Source of the DNA: Clostridia bacterium
GTDB lineage: Bacteria > Bacillota > Clostridia > Oscillospirales > Butyricicoccaceae
NCBI GenBank assembly: GCA_017521295.1
Contig: JAFXDF010000030.1
Location: 1 to 47,601 of the forward strand
DNA length: 47,601 bases
Direction: 5' to 3'
This document shows positions 18,654-26,308 of this stretch, in pieces (the first letter of the stretch is position 1; every line of letters starts with the position of its first letter). The notes beneath the pieces were generated by a model. It made no database searches. It saw only the letters and a program-made list of their open reading frames with translations, and was not told the origin of the DNA. Made by a program: the position numbers and the translations under genes.

Positions 18654-20539
18654 TTGGGTTGCTCCTCTCTGTGGGAAAGATAAACCATCAGCGCGCCCAC
18701 GTCGGCGGGGGAAACGCCGCTGATGCGCCCGGCCTGGCCCAGGGTCTCCGGCCGGACGGCCTGGAGCTTCTGGCGGGCTTCGGTGCGCAGGGTGCGGATG
18801 GAAAGATAGTCGATATCGGGAGGCAGGGGACTGTCCTCCAGCCGACGCTGTTCTTCGATATCCTTCAGCTGACGGCGGATGTAGCCCTCGTATTTGATCT
18901 CGATCTCCACCTGCTCGGTCACCGGGCGGGGGAGGGAAGGGGGCGCCGGGTCGATCTCCCGAAGATCGTCATAGCACAACTGGGGCCGGCGCAGCAGATC
19001 GGCCAGGGATGCGCCCCGGAGGGCGATGGGCGAGGTGCCGTGGGCCACCAGAAACTCGTTGGTTTTGTCGCTGGGGGGCGCGATAGTCTTTTGCAGGCGG
19101 GATACCTCCTGCCGGATCTGCTCCTGCCGCTGTTCCATGGCGGCCAGGCGTTCGTCGGAAATCAGTCCGATCTCATGACCCAGGGGCATCAGCCGGGAGT
19201 CGGCGTTGTCCTGGCGGCAGATCAGCCGGTATTCGCTGCGGGAGGTCATCATCCGATAGGGCTCGTTGGTACCGCGGGTCACCAGGTCGTCGATGAGGGT
19301 ACCGATGTAGCCGTCCCGGCGCTTGAGGGTAAAGGGCGGCTTGTTCTGCACCCAGCGGGCGGCATTGATGCCGGCCACAAGACCCTGGCCGGCGGCCTCT
19401 TCATAACCCGAGCTGCCGCACAGCTGACCGGCGCACCACAGACCGGAAATCTCCCGGTAACGCAGGGTGTGGTCCAGCTGCAGGGGATCCACGCAGTCGT
19501 ATTCGATGGCGTAGCCCGGGCGCAGGATGTGCACATTCTCCAGGCCGGGGATGGAGCGCAGAAAGGCCCGCTGCACGTCCTCGGGCAGGGAAGAGCTCAT
19601 GCCCTGCACATAGTATTCGTCGGTGTCGTCACCGCAGGGTTCCAGGAACAGCTGGTGGCGGTTTTTCTCCGGGAAGCGCACCACCTTGTCCTCAATAGAC
19701 GGACAATACCGAGGGCCGGTGCCCACGATCTCGCCGCAGTACAGCGGGGAGCGGTGGAGGGAGCCCCGGATAATTTCGTGGGTCTCTTCGGTGGTATAGG
19801 TCAGCCAGCAGGTCACCCGGTTGACCGCTTCGACCGTGCGGTCAAAGGCAAATCCCAGCTCACCCTCGTCGCCGGGCTGGGGAGTCATTTTGGAAAAATC
19901 CAAACTCTTGCCCGAAACTCTGGCGGGAGTGCCCGTCTTGAACCGGCGCAGCTGCAGACCCAGTTTTTCCAGACAGGGGGTCAGATGGTCGGCCGAATAC
20001 ATGCCGTCGGGGCCCATATTGCGGACCACCTCGCCGGTGAAGGTCTTGGCTCCCAAAAAGGTGCCGGTGCAAAGGACCACGGCTTTGCAGTCGTACCGTC
20101 CGCCGCCCACCACCCGAAGGCCGGAAACAGCGCCCGTTTCATCGGTGAGGATCTCTCCGCATTCGCCCTGGGCCAGGTCCAGGTTGTCGCACCGCTCCAG
20201 CGCCCGGCGCATGTAGGCCCGATAGGCCATCCGGTCGGACTGGGCACGGGGGGAGTACACCGCCGGGCCCTTGCCGCGGTTGAGCATCCGGAACTGCAGG
20301 CAGGTTGCGTCGGCTGCCCGGGCCATTTCACCGCCCAGAGCGTCGATCTCCCGCACCAGCTGACCTTTGGCGGTGCCGCCAATAGAGGGGTTGCAGGGCA
20401 TGTTGCCGATGCCCTCCAGGCTGGTGCACAGGCAGAGGGTGCGGCAGCCCAGCCGGGCAGCCGCCAGCGCGGCCTCGATGCCGGCATGTCCGGCGCCCAC
20501 CACTACGATATCATATTGTCCGGCGTAAAAGTCCAGCAT
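18650..20539 (-). CDS. mnmG: tRNA uridine-5-carboxymethylaminomethyl modification enzyme MnmG
   Basis: MnmG (GidA) is the FAD/NADH-dependent partner of MnmE that installs cmnm5 at U34 of several tRNAs. The 629-residue protein starts MLDFYAGQYDIVVVGAGHAG, with the FAD-binding GAGHAG near residue 15, and shows CNPSIGGTAKG, GTFLGAKTF and the C-terminal helical domain ending in a GVSPADVGALMVYLS segment that contacts MnmE and tRNA. The start has no strong ribosome site; GGACGG lies about 13 bases upstream. A 94-base gap with an inverted repeat separates it from the small membrane genes upstream. Confidence 0.97.
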   Translation of the reverse strand: MLDFYAGQYDIVVVGAGHAGIEAALAAARLGCRTLCLCTSLEGIGNMPCNPSIGGTAKGQLVREIDALGGEMARAADATCLQFRMLNRGKGPAVYSPRAQSDRMAYRAYMRRALERCDNLDLAQGECGEILTDETGAVSGLRVVGGGRYDCKAVVLCTGTFLGAKTFTGEVVRNMGPDGMYSADHLTPCLEKLGLQLRRFKTGTPARVSGKSLDFSKMTPQPGDEGELGFAFDRTVEAVNRVTCWLTYTTEETHEIIRGSLHRSPLYCGEIVGTGPRYCPSIEDKVVRFPEKNRHQLFLEPCGDDTDEYYVQGMSSSLPEDVQRAFLRSIPGLENVHILRPGYAIEYDCVDPLQLDHTLRYREISGLWCAGQLCGSSGYEEAAGQGLVAGINAARWVQNKPPFTLKRRDGYIGTLIDDLVTRGTNEPYRMMTSRSEYRLICRQDNADSRLMPLGHEIGLISDERLAAMEQRQEQIRQEVSRLQKTIAPPSDKTNEFLVAHGTSPIALRGASLADLLRRPQLCYDDLREIDPAPPSLPRPVTEQVEIEIKYEGYIRRQLKDIEEQRRLEDSPLPPDIDYLSIRTLRTEARQKLQAVRPETLGQAGRISGVSPADVGALMVYLSHREEQPK

Positions 20540-20573
20540 GGGTAAAAATACCGTCCAATCCGTATAAAATAGG

Positions 20574-20600
20574 AGATTGATTACGATTCGTTATCAATCT
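20574..20600. promoter_or_regulatory. 27-bp inverted repeat upstream of mnmG
   Basis: AGATTGATTACG (20574-20585) and its near-perfect inverse (20589-20600) flank a 3-base centre with one mismatch. It lies 35-61 bp upstream of the mnmG start in an AT-rich gap. It could be an operator or a weak terminator for the upstream small genes; the flank has only a broken T tract. Confidence 0.4.
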
Positions 20601-20633
20601 AAATATTGCAAACTGTAATAATTTATAGAAATA

Positions 20634-20924
20634 TTACTTTCTGCGTTTTTTGCTCTTGCGTTCTTCCTTGAGGTTTTGCGCCTGGGCCTCGGCACGGATC
20701 TCGTCCATGGCCTTCTGCTTGGCCTTGCGGTCCCAGTACAGCACGATGAACACGCCGGCAAAAAACAGCACCGCGCCCACCACGTTCAGCACCGTACCGA
20801 TGGTGCCGGTGAGATACCGGGCGACAAAAATCAGACCGATGCCGGCGAAGGCCATCATGTAATATTTCCAAACTGCCTTGAGGGCTTCCTTATTGGATTG
20901 GCGTTCCCGTTCTTCCTGTGTCAT
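20634..20924 (-). CDS. small two-helix membrane protein, unknown (96 aa)
   Basis: I do not recognise this family. The 96-residue protein has a charged N-terminus (MTQEERERQSNKEALKA), two membrane segments (about 22-40 and 43-66, the second GTVLNVVGAVLFFAGVFIVLYW) and a strongly basic tail ending RKSKKRRK. AAGGAGG lies 7 bases before the ATG. It sits between mnmE and mnmG with a 66-residue two-helix protein 12 bases upstream, so both look translated and part of the mnmE operon. Confidence 0.7.
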   Translation of the reverse strand: MTQEERERQSNKEALKAVWKYYMMAFAGIGLIFVARYLTGTIGTVLNVVGAVLFFAGVFIVLYWDRKAKQKAMDEIRAEAQAQNLKEERKSKKRRK

Positions 20925-20936
20925 GATGGTTCCTCC

Positions 20937-21137
20937 TTATTTGTTCTCTTCTTTTTTCTGACGGATGTGTCGGATGATGGTGACGATGCCCGACACCACC
21001 ATGCCGGCACCGATGATACCCAGGATGATGTTGCCCAGCAGATCGTCGAACTGACCACGGAAGGCCAGCAGGATGATGCAGCCGCCCAGAACGGTGGCGC
21101 AGATATAAGCAAACAGGTTGCGTTTCGGCATATGCAT
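20937..21137 (-). CDS. small two-helix membrane protein, unknown (66 aa)
   Basis: A 66-residue protein of unknown function starting MHMPKRNLFAY, with two membrane segments (about 9-24 and 33-55, the second LLGNIILGIIGAGMVVSGIV) and a basic/acidic tail RQKKEENK. The ATG at 21137 is chosen because AAGGAGG ends 8 bases upstream; a second ATG two codons later is possible. The ribosome site overlaps the mnmE stop, indicating coupling to mnmE. Size and layout resemble the neighbouring 96-residue protein, but I see no clear sequence similarity. Confidence 0.7.
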   Translation of the reverse strand: MHMPKRNLFAYICATVLGGCIILLAFRGQFDDLLGNIILGIIGAGMVVSGIVTIIRHIRQKKEENK

Positions 21138-21150
21138 AACAGGTTCCTCC

Positions 21151-22518
21151 TTATTTACCAACACAAAAACGGCCAAAGATCTCATGGGCCAGATCGGCCG
21201 AAGCGGTCTCGCCGGTGATCTCGCCCAGCAGGTTCACCGCCCGCTCGGCGTCCAGCAAAAAGGCGTCGGCGGTCATGCCGTCCCGGGCGCTGTCCACGGC
21301 AGAGGACATGGCGTCGGAGGCGCTTTGCAGCAGCCGCGCCTGCCGTGCCGAGGTGATGAGCACCTCCTGGGGCTTGGGCGCCAGGGTGGACAGCCACTGG
21401 GCCAGGGGCTCCACCTGTCCGCTTTGGGCGGACAAATGAAAGACCTGCTTCCAGGGATGCATGGCGGTCACTTCCGCTGCCCAGTCGGGCAGCCGGGCGC
21501 ACAGATCGTTCTTGTTGAGCACCAGCACCGGCTGTTCGCACAGGGGGATCAGCTCCAGGGCCTCCCGGTCCTCCTGGGTCAGCGGGCCGGAAAGATCCAG
21601 CACACAGATCACAGCGTGAGCGGTCATGGCGGCCATCCGGGCCCGCTCCACGCCCATGCGCTCGGCCTTGGAATCGCTCTCCCGCAGACCGGCGGTGTCC
21701 AGCATCCGGATGGGGGCGCCGTTCACCGAGATCACCTGCTCCAGCACGTCACGGGTGGTGCCGGCCTCGTCGGTGACGATGGCCCGCTGGCTGCCGGCCA
21801 GGGCGTTGAACAGGGAGCTTTTGCCGGCATTGGGCTTTCCGATAATGGCCACCGGCACGCCGTCCCGCACCAGACGGCCCCGCTGGAAACCCTCATGGAG
21901 GGTGTCCAGGGTGTTGCGGGCCTCTTCCAGAACGGAAACGGCATTTTCATATTCAAAGGGGTCGATCTCTTCGTCGGTATAGTCGCACACGGCGTAAAAG
22001 TGGGCCAGCAGAGCCAGCACCTTTTCCCGGACGGCCTTGACACGGCTGCCCACGCTGCCTTCCAGCTGAGCCACGGCGGCCTTTGCCCCCAGCTCCGACT
22101 GAGAGTGGATCAGATCGGCCACCGCTTCGGCTTCGGTGAGGTCCAACCGGCCGGACAAAAAGGCCCGCTTGGTGAACTCACCCGGCGGCGCGGGCACGGC
22201 GCCCAAGGCAAAGCAGTGATCCAGCATGGCGGCCACCACCGCCTGGGAGCCGTGGCAGTAGACCTCGGCCAGGTCCTCGCCGGTATAGGAATTGGGAGCA
22301 GGGAAGCAGGCCGCCAGGCACAGGTCCACGGTGGCGCCGTCCTTGGCCAGCAGGCGGCCATAGTGCATGGCCCGGGCCTTGCGCTGGCTTACCGGCAGGC
22401 CGCTTTTGGGTTTGAAAATGCCGTCCAGCACCGAAAAGGCCTCCGGCCCCGACAGACGCACGATGGCGATGGCACAGGGCATACTGCCGCTGGAGCAGGC
22501 CGCGATGGTACTTGCCAT
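21151..22518 (-). CDS. mnmE: tRNA modification GTPase MnmE
   Basis: MnmE (TrmE) is the GTPase that acts with MnmG on U34 of tRNA. The 455-residue protein has the N-terminal formyl-THF-binding domain (about 1-118), a helical domain interrupted by the G domain with G1 GKPNAGKSS (227-235), the switch stretch IVTDEAGTTRDV and DTAGLR, and the invariant C-terminal Cys in the last four residues CVGK. The start at 22518 is preferred to the ATG at 22524 because GGAGGG abuts the first ATG directly but lies 6 bases before the second. It heads the minus-strand operon to rsmG; jag, normally upstream, is absent. Confidence 0.96.
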   Translation of the reverse strand: MASTIAACSSGSMPCAIAIVRLSGPEAFSVLDGIFKPKSGLPVSQRKARAMHYGRLLAKDGATVDLCLAACFPAPNSYTGEDLAEVYCHGSQAVVAAMLDHCFALGAVPAPPGEFTKRAFLSGRLDLTEAEAVADLIHSQSELGAKAAVAQLEGSVGSRVKAVREKVLALLAHFYAVCDYTDEEIDPFEYENAVSVLEEARNTLDTLHEGFQRGRLVRDGVPVAIIGKPNAGKSSLFNALAGSQRAIVTDEAGTTRDVLEQVISVNGAPIRMLDTAGLRESDSKAERMGVERARMAAMTAHAVICVLDLSGPLTQEDREALELIPLCEQPVLVLNKNDLCARLPDWAAEVTAMHPWKQVFHLSAQSGQVEPLAQWLSTLAPKPQEVLITSARQARLLQSASDAMSSAVDSARDGMTADAFLLDAERAVNLLGEITGETASADLAHEIFGRFCVGK

Positions 22519-22560
22519 GGACATCCCTCCTCAAAAAAGACACAAATTTTCTATTTTCTT

Positions 22561-22589
22561 ATCATACCATAATTTTTTCCCTTTTGGAA
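22561..22589 (-). promoter_or_regulatory. possible promoter of mnmE
   Basis: On the minus strand, TTCCAA (22584-22589), 17 bp and TATGAT (22561-22566) lie 43 bp upstream of the mnmE start. The -35 match is weak. Confidence 0.4.
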
Positions 22590-22601
22590 CAGGCAGAGCG
22601 G

Positions 22602-22629
22602 TTGCTTTTTGTGAAAAAATCATTATAAT
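22602..22629 (+). promoter_or_regulatory. promoter of mscL
   Basis: TTGCTT (22602-22607), a 16-bp spacer and a perfect TATAAT (22624-22629) lie 44 bp upstream of the mscL ATG. The spacer contains TGTGAAAAA (22610-22618), a single DnaA-box-like 9-mer that is probably coincidental. Confidence 0.65.
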
Positions 22630-22672
22630 CTAAGGTAACACGACATATTTCTAGAATTTGGAGGCATTTCCA

Positions 22673-23134
22673 ATGAAAAAGTTTTTTTCTGAGTTCAAAA
22701 CCTTTATCTCCCGCGGCAATGTAGTGGACATGGCCGTCGGTGTCATCGTGGGCGGCGCTTTTGGTAAGATCAGCACCTCTCTGGTGAACGACGTCATCAT
22801 GCCTGCCGTTTCCATGCTGATGGGCGGCGTAGACTTCACCGCCTGGAAGATCGTTCTGAAGGAAGCTGTTACCACCGTTGGCGCTGACGGCGCTGTGGTG
22901 GAGACCGCTGCTGAGGTGGCCATCAAGTACGGCAACCTGATCGCCGTCATCGTGGACTTCCTGATCATCGCCCTCTCCGTCTTCTGCATGGTCAAGCTGA
23001 TCAACAGCATGAAGGCAAAAGCCGAGGCCCTCAAGAAGAAGGAAGAGGAAGAGGCCGCTCCTCCCGCCGATCCCGAGCCCTCTGCCGAGGAGAAGCTGCT
23101 CACCGAGATTCGCGATCTGCTGAAGAGCAAATAA
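22673..23134 (+). CDS. mscL: large-conductance mechanosensitive channel MscL
   Basis: MscL opens under membrane tension to release solutes during hypo-osmotic shock. The 153-residue protein has the N-terminal amphipathic helix MKKFFSEFKTFISRGN, TM1 with the pore-lining VVDMAVGVIVGGAFGKI (about 17-33), TM2 near 100-122 (LIAVIVDFLIIALSVFCMV) and a charged cytoplasmic tail with a polyglutamate stretch and a terminal helix ending LLKSK. The ATG at 22673 follows GGAGG by 9 bases; an in-frame TTG 15 bases upstream overlaps the ribosome site. It has its own promoter and terminator. Confidence 0.96.
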   Translation: MKKFFSEFKTFISRGNVVDMAVGVIVGGAFGKISTSLVNDVIMPAVSMLMGGVDFTAWKIVLKEAVTTVGADGAVVETAAEVAIKYGNLIAVIVDFLIIALSVFCMVKLINSMKAKAEALKKKEEEEAAPPADPEPSAEEKLLTEIRDLLKSK

Positions 23135-23159
23135 AGCAGACAACACCCTTGTACACAAT

Positions 23160-23195
23160 AACCGTGACCGGATGTCCCGGTCACGGTTTCTTTTT
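23160..23195 (+). terminator. intrinsic terminator after mscL
   Basis: A 12-bp perfect stem (23160-23171 with 23177-23188) and a T-rich tail. It ends about 18 bases before the next start codon. Confidence 0.9.
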
Positions 23196-23212
23196 CGAGG
23201 TTTCTGGTTTCA

Positions 23213-25093
23213 ATGGATAAAATTCAAAACTGTTTTTTCTTTGCGTCTGACGCGCAAAAGGATTGGAGCCGAGGCAAAAAGACCGCTTTTTGGCTGTGGA
23301 ATACCGGCTGGATATCACTGTTTGCCCTCTTGGTAGGCGTGATGGCCCTGAGACTGGCTTACGGCACCTATGACAATGGGTTTTTTCGGGCCTATTTCCA
23401 CAGCTTCACCTTGGTGCTGGGCAATCTTTTGCCGCCGCTGCTGCTGATTTTGACTTTATGGCTGCTGCTGGGCCGGGCCTGGCTGGCCTTTTTGCTGGGC
23501 GGTGTGGTGAGTCTGGGCTTCCCCCTGGCGGGTTATTACGTACTGCGCTTCCGGGATGATCCGCTGACCCCCAATTTGCTGAAGTATCTCCGGGAAGCCG
23601 TGTCCATTTCCTCCACCGCCAAATACGATCTGACCCCCGACGGGCGCATTTGGACGGCCATTCTTTTGCTTGTGGGTGGAACGGTGCTGCTGGTACTGGC
23701 GGCCCGGGGCAGACCCCGTCCCCGGGTGCTTTTTTGGGTGCCGGTGGTGATCGCTTTGCTGTTGGAACCCGCCTGTGGAGACAACAAGCTGTATGCCGAT
23801 ACCTTGGGCACCCTGGCCGATCCCTATTCTGCCACCCAGACTTACATCGCCCGGGGCTTCTGGTATCCCTTCCTTCACGGTTTGCTGGCACAAGAGGAAG
23901 ATGTGCTGATACCGCCGCCTGAGGAGCCGGCGGAACAGGAAGAACAACAGGCGCCACCCCTTACTGCCGAGGAAATTCTAGCTCAATATACCGACAGCGA
24001 CATCCCCGAGGACCGAAAGATCGACCTTTTGGTGTTCCAGCGGGAAGCCTATGCCGACTTTTCGGTGTTTGACGTGGAAGGCATGGACTGGAGTTGCTAC
24101 GATTTGTATCATGCATTACAGGCAGAAAGCTATACCGGTACGTTGATCACCAATACCTTTTCTGGTGGTACCATCGACACAGAGCGGTGCTTTCTCACCG
24201 GCCTGTATAAGGTGGGTGATCTGCCCGAAGAAGGTAACTTGAACAGCTATGTATGGTACCTGAAAAACCAGGGCTACACGGTGGAGGGCTGTCATCCTTG
24301 TTATGAGTGGTTCTACGACCGAAAAACGGTAAATACCCGGTTGGGTTTCGACCGCTATCGGTTTAGCGAGGACACCTTTACTGCCTTATCAGGGGATGTG
24401 GTGGCCTATGACAAAATTCTCATGCCGGTTGTATGGGATATGTATCAGGAAAAAACCGCCGACGGAACGCCTTATTTCGGGTATCATGTTACTTACCAGG
24501 GTCATGGCCCCTATACGACCACCTGGGTGCAGTGGCCGGGAGCTCATTTTTCCGAGGGCGCTTTGGAAGGCGAGAACTGTAATATCTTCAATAACTATTT
24601 AGGCAGCCTCCGGGACAGCGACGTACAGATGATGGATCTGGTGGACAAGCTGCGGGAGAGTGAACGTCCGGCAGCGCTGTTGATCTACGGTGACCACAAA
24701 CCCTGGCTGGGTGACCAGCGGCAGGTTTATGACGCCTTGGGCATTAATCTGGATATGGGTACCGAGGACGGCTTGGTCAACTATCTGTCCACGCAGTATC
24801 TGTTGTGGATCAACCCGGCAGCCGAGGCGCTGTTGGGCAAAGAGATTCGGGGACAGGGCCCCACCATCTCCCCCTGCTATTTGATGAACCTTGTTTTTGA
24901 GCAGCTGGGATGGGAGGGCAATGCCTTTTCCAAACTGATGGACGAGTACCGGCAGGTGATGCCGGTAGTCAGTATCGTGGGCCGCTACATCGTGGACGGC
25001 CAACTGGTGTCTGATATTCCAGAGGATCGCCTGACGCTGATGCAGGACTTCTTAAAAGTGCAGCAGCTGTGGAAAAGTGAATTTTTGCAATAA
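23213..25093 (+). CDS. LTA-synthase-like membrane phosphotransferase/sulfatase
   Basis: The 626-residue protein belongs to the alkaline-phosphatase/sulfatase superfamily branch that includes LtaS and phosphoglycerol transferases. About four to five membrane helices occupy residues 27-180 (around 27-48, 63-85, 86-108, 139-158, 165-181), followed by a Pro/Glu-rich linker (about 225-250) and an extracytoplasmic catalytic domain. The likely nucleophile is Thr320 in FSGGTIDTE, and the metal site includes YGDHKPW (492-498) and a His in VTYQGHGPY. It could build a glycerophosphate polymer or decorate a surface glycan; substrate is unknown. The ribosome site is poor and there is no room for a promoter after the mscL terminator. 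Confidence 0.82.
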   Translation: MDKIQNCFFFASDAQKDWSRGKKTAFWLWNTGWISLFALLVGVMALRLAYGTYDNGFFRAYFHSFTLVLGNLLPPLLLILTLWLLLGRAWLAFLLGGVVSLGFPLAGYYVLRFRDDPLTPNLLKYLREAVSISSTAKYDLTPDGRIWTAILLLVGGTVLLVLAARGRPRPRVLFWVPVVIALLLEPACGDNKLYADTLGTLADPYSATQTYIARGFWYPFLHGLLAQEEDVLIPPPEEPAEQEEQQAPPLTAEEILAQYTDSDIPEDRKIDLLVFQREAYADFSVFDVEGMDWSCYDLYHALQAESYTGTLITNTFSGGTIDTERCFLTGLYKVGDLPEEGNLNSYVWYLKNQGYTVEGCHPCYEWFYDRKTVNTRLGFDRYRFSEDTFTALSGDVVAYDKILMPVVWDMYQEKTADGTPYFGYHVTYQGHGPYTTTWVQWPGAHFSEGALEGENCNIFNNYLGSLRDSDVQMMDLVDKLRESERPAALLIYGDHKPWLGDQRQVYDALGINLDMGTEDGLVNYLSTQYLLWINPAAEALLGKEIRGQGPTISPCYLMNLVFEQLGWEGNAFSKLMDEYRQVMPVVSIVGRYIVDGQLVSDIPEDRLTLMQDFLKVQQLWKSEFLQ

Positions 25094-25098
25094 AAGAG

Positions 25099-25135
25099 AA
25101 CCGCCTTTTTTCATGGAAAAGGGCGGTCTTTTTTT
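25099..25135 (+). terminator. intrinsic terminator after the LTA-synthase-like gene
   Basis: ACCGCC and GGGCGGT arms pair around an AT-rich interior (TTTTTTCATGGAAAA can extend the stem), followed by a run of seven T. Confidence 0.85.
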
Positions 25136-25171
25136 GCCGATTGTTTGAAGGGTTGGTCATTTGGAAAGCTG

Positions 25172-25316
25172 ATTTCCCCGCAAAACCGGAAATGAATCAA
25201 AATGATATATAAATATATAGATTAGGCGCACAATTTTGGAGGTTTTTCCAAAAACTACCTGAAAAGAGCATTTCCCAATTTTCGCCAACGGCCTTTGACA
25301 GAATTTTCGATTTCCC
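25172..25316 (+). repeat. three NBS-type half-sites (ATTTCCC) upstream of noc
   Basis: ATTTCCC, the half-site of the Noc binding sequence ATTTCCCGGGAAAT, occurs at 25172-25178, 25270-25276 and 25310-25316. The first pairs with GGAAAT at 25188-25193 as a spaced inverted repeat. Noc autoregulation is a possible reading; no full NBS palindrome is present. Confidence 0.35.
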
Positions 25317-25353
25317 GATGGTATTCTGAAGAAAAAGAAGGGAAGTGGAAACA

Positions 25354-26166
25354 ATGGCATTGCCATGGCGACAGCAAACCAAACAACCTCAGGAGTTCCG
25401 CCGCATCCCCATCCGGCAGATCCGGAAAAATCCACATCAGCCCCGGAAGATCTTTGACCCCCAGGCCCTTCAAAGTCTGGCTGACAGCATCCGGCAATAC
25501 GGCATCATCACACCCCTCACTGTGCGGCAGGTGGGAGAGGACTTTGAGCTGGTGTCGGGGGAACGGCGTCTGCGGGCGGCCACCATTGCCGGGCTGTCGG
25601 TGGTGCCCTGTTACATCGTGTCGGTGGACGACCGGCAAAGCGCCCTCATGGCCCTGCTGGAAAATCTTCAGCGCAAGGACCTGGACTGCTTCGAGGAGGC
25701 CCTCTTTCTCCGGCGGCTGTGCTCGGAGTTTCATATGACCCAGCAGGAGGCCGCCCAGCGGGTGGGTAAGACCCAAAGTGCCGTAGCCAACAAAATGCGC
25801 CTGCTGCGGCTGTCTCCGGCTACCGTGGAGGTCATCCGAAGCTGCCGCCTCACCGAGCGCCACGCCCGGACCCTGCTGCAGCTGGAGGAGGAGGAGGCCC
25901 GCTTTACCGCCGCCGAGGAGATGGGCAAGCGACATATGACGGTGGCCCAGGCTGAGCAGTATGTGCAGCGGCTTCTGGAAGAAAAGCCCCGCCCCCGGCG
26001 GCAGGGCATGATCCGGGATGTGCGGCTGTTCTGCAACACAGTGGATCGGGCGGTCCATCTCATGCAGGAAAGCGGTCTCAAGGCCCGGATGGAAAAACGG
26101 CAGGAGGGGGAGGACCTGATTCTTACAGTATATGTACCCTCTGCCATGATTTCAAAAAAGTCATAA
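25354..26166 (+). CDS. noc: nucleoid occlusion protein Noc (ParB paralogue)
   Basis: Noc binds NBS sites and blocks septum formation over the chromosome. The 270-residue protein has the ParB CTP-binding domain with GERRLRAATIAG (about residue 69) and ENLQRKDLD, then the helix-turn-helix. At the four positions known to separate Noc from ParB specificity it has Gln141, Lys147, Arg152 and Arg169, three identical to and one conservative with the Noc pattern, while the ParB below has the ParB pattern. The C-terminal RRQGMIRDVRLFCNTVDRAV segment is also Noc-like. The N-terminus (MALPWRQQTKQ) before the ParB fold is shorter than in Bacillus, so the membrane-binding helix may be reduced. ATG 25354 is chosen; GTG 25345 is an alternative. 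Confidence 0.85.
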   Translation: MALPWRQQTKQPQEFRRIPIRQIRKNPHQPRKIFDPQALQSLADSIRQYGIITPLTVRQVGEDFELVSGERRLRAATIAGLSVVPCYIVSVDDRQSALMALLENLQRKDLDCFEEALFLRRLCSEFHMTQQEAAQRVGKTQSAVANKMRLLRLSPATVEVIRSCRLTERHARTLLQLEEEEARFTAAEEMGKRHMTVAQAEQYVQRLLEEKPRPRRQGMIRDVRLFCNTVDRAVHLMQESGLKARMEKRQEGEDLILTVYVPSAMISKKS

Positions 26167-26167
26167 A

Positions 26168-26183
26168 CGTTTCACGTGAAACA
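26168..26183. other. parS centromere site
   Basis: CGTTTCACGTGAAACA matches the 16-bp parS consensus TGTTTCACGTGAAACA at 15 of 16 positions, with a perfect palindromic core at 26169-26182. It starts 1 base after the noc stop, 125 bp upstream of parA, next to the genes whose product binds it. Its right arm overlaps the left arm of the noc terminator. Confidence 0.93.
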
Positions 26184-26208
26184 CCGCTCTGTTGGGCGGT
26201 GTTTTTAT
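26179..26208 (+). terminator. intrinsic terminator after noc, overlapping parS
   Basis: AAACACCGC and GCGGTGTTTTT form the stem with loop TCTGTTGG, ending in a T run (to about 26207). The AAACA of the left arm belongs to parS. Confidence 0.8.
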
Positions 26209-26218
26209 GTTGTGAATG

Positions 26219-26234
26219 GTTTTCCCGTGAAACA
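26219..26234. other. hybrid NBS/parS-like site upstream of parA
   Basis: GTTTTCCC joined to GTGAAACA. The right half equals the parS half-site exactly (GTGAAACA). The left half contains TTTCCC, the NBS half-site core, and matches parS less well (three mismatches in eight). It lies 6 bp upstream of the parA -35 element. Binding by either protein is not shown. Confidence 0.45.
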
Positions 26235-26239
26235 ATACC

Positions 26240-26268
26240 TTGCAAATCGACAAAAGCAAGTATATAAT
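26240..26268 (+). promoter_or_regulatory. promoter of parA-parB
   Basis: TTGCAA (26240-26245), exactly 17 bp, TATAAT (26263-26268), 41 bp upstream of the parA start. The hybrid site abuts its upstream edge, which suggests autoregulation by ParB or Noc. Confidence 0.75.
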
Positions 26269-26308
26269 AGGAACATCTGTAAAATATCTATAGAAAGGGG
26301 TGTGTGCC

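Noticed and set aside
22610-22618. Single TGTGAAAAA in the mscL promoter spacer as a DnaA box
   Set aside because: One two-mismatch 9-mer in an AT-rich gap is expected by chance; there is no cluster.
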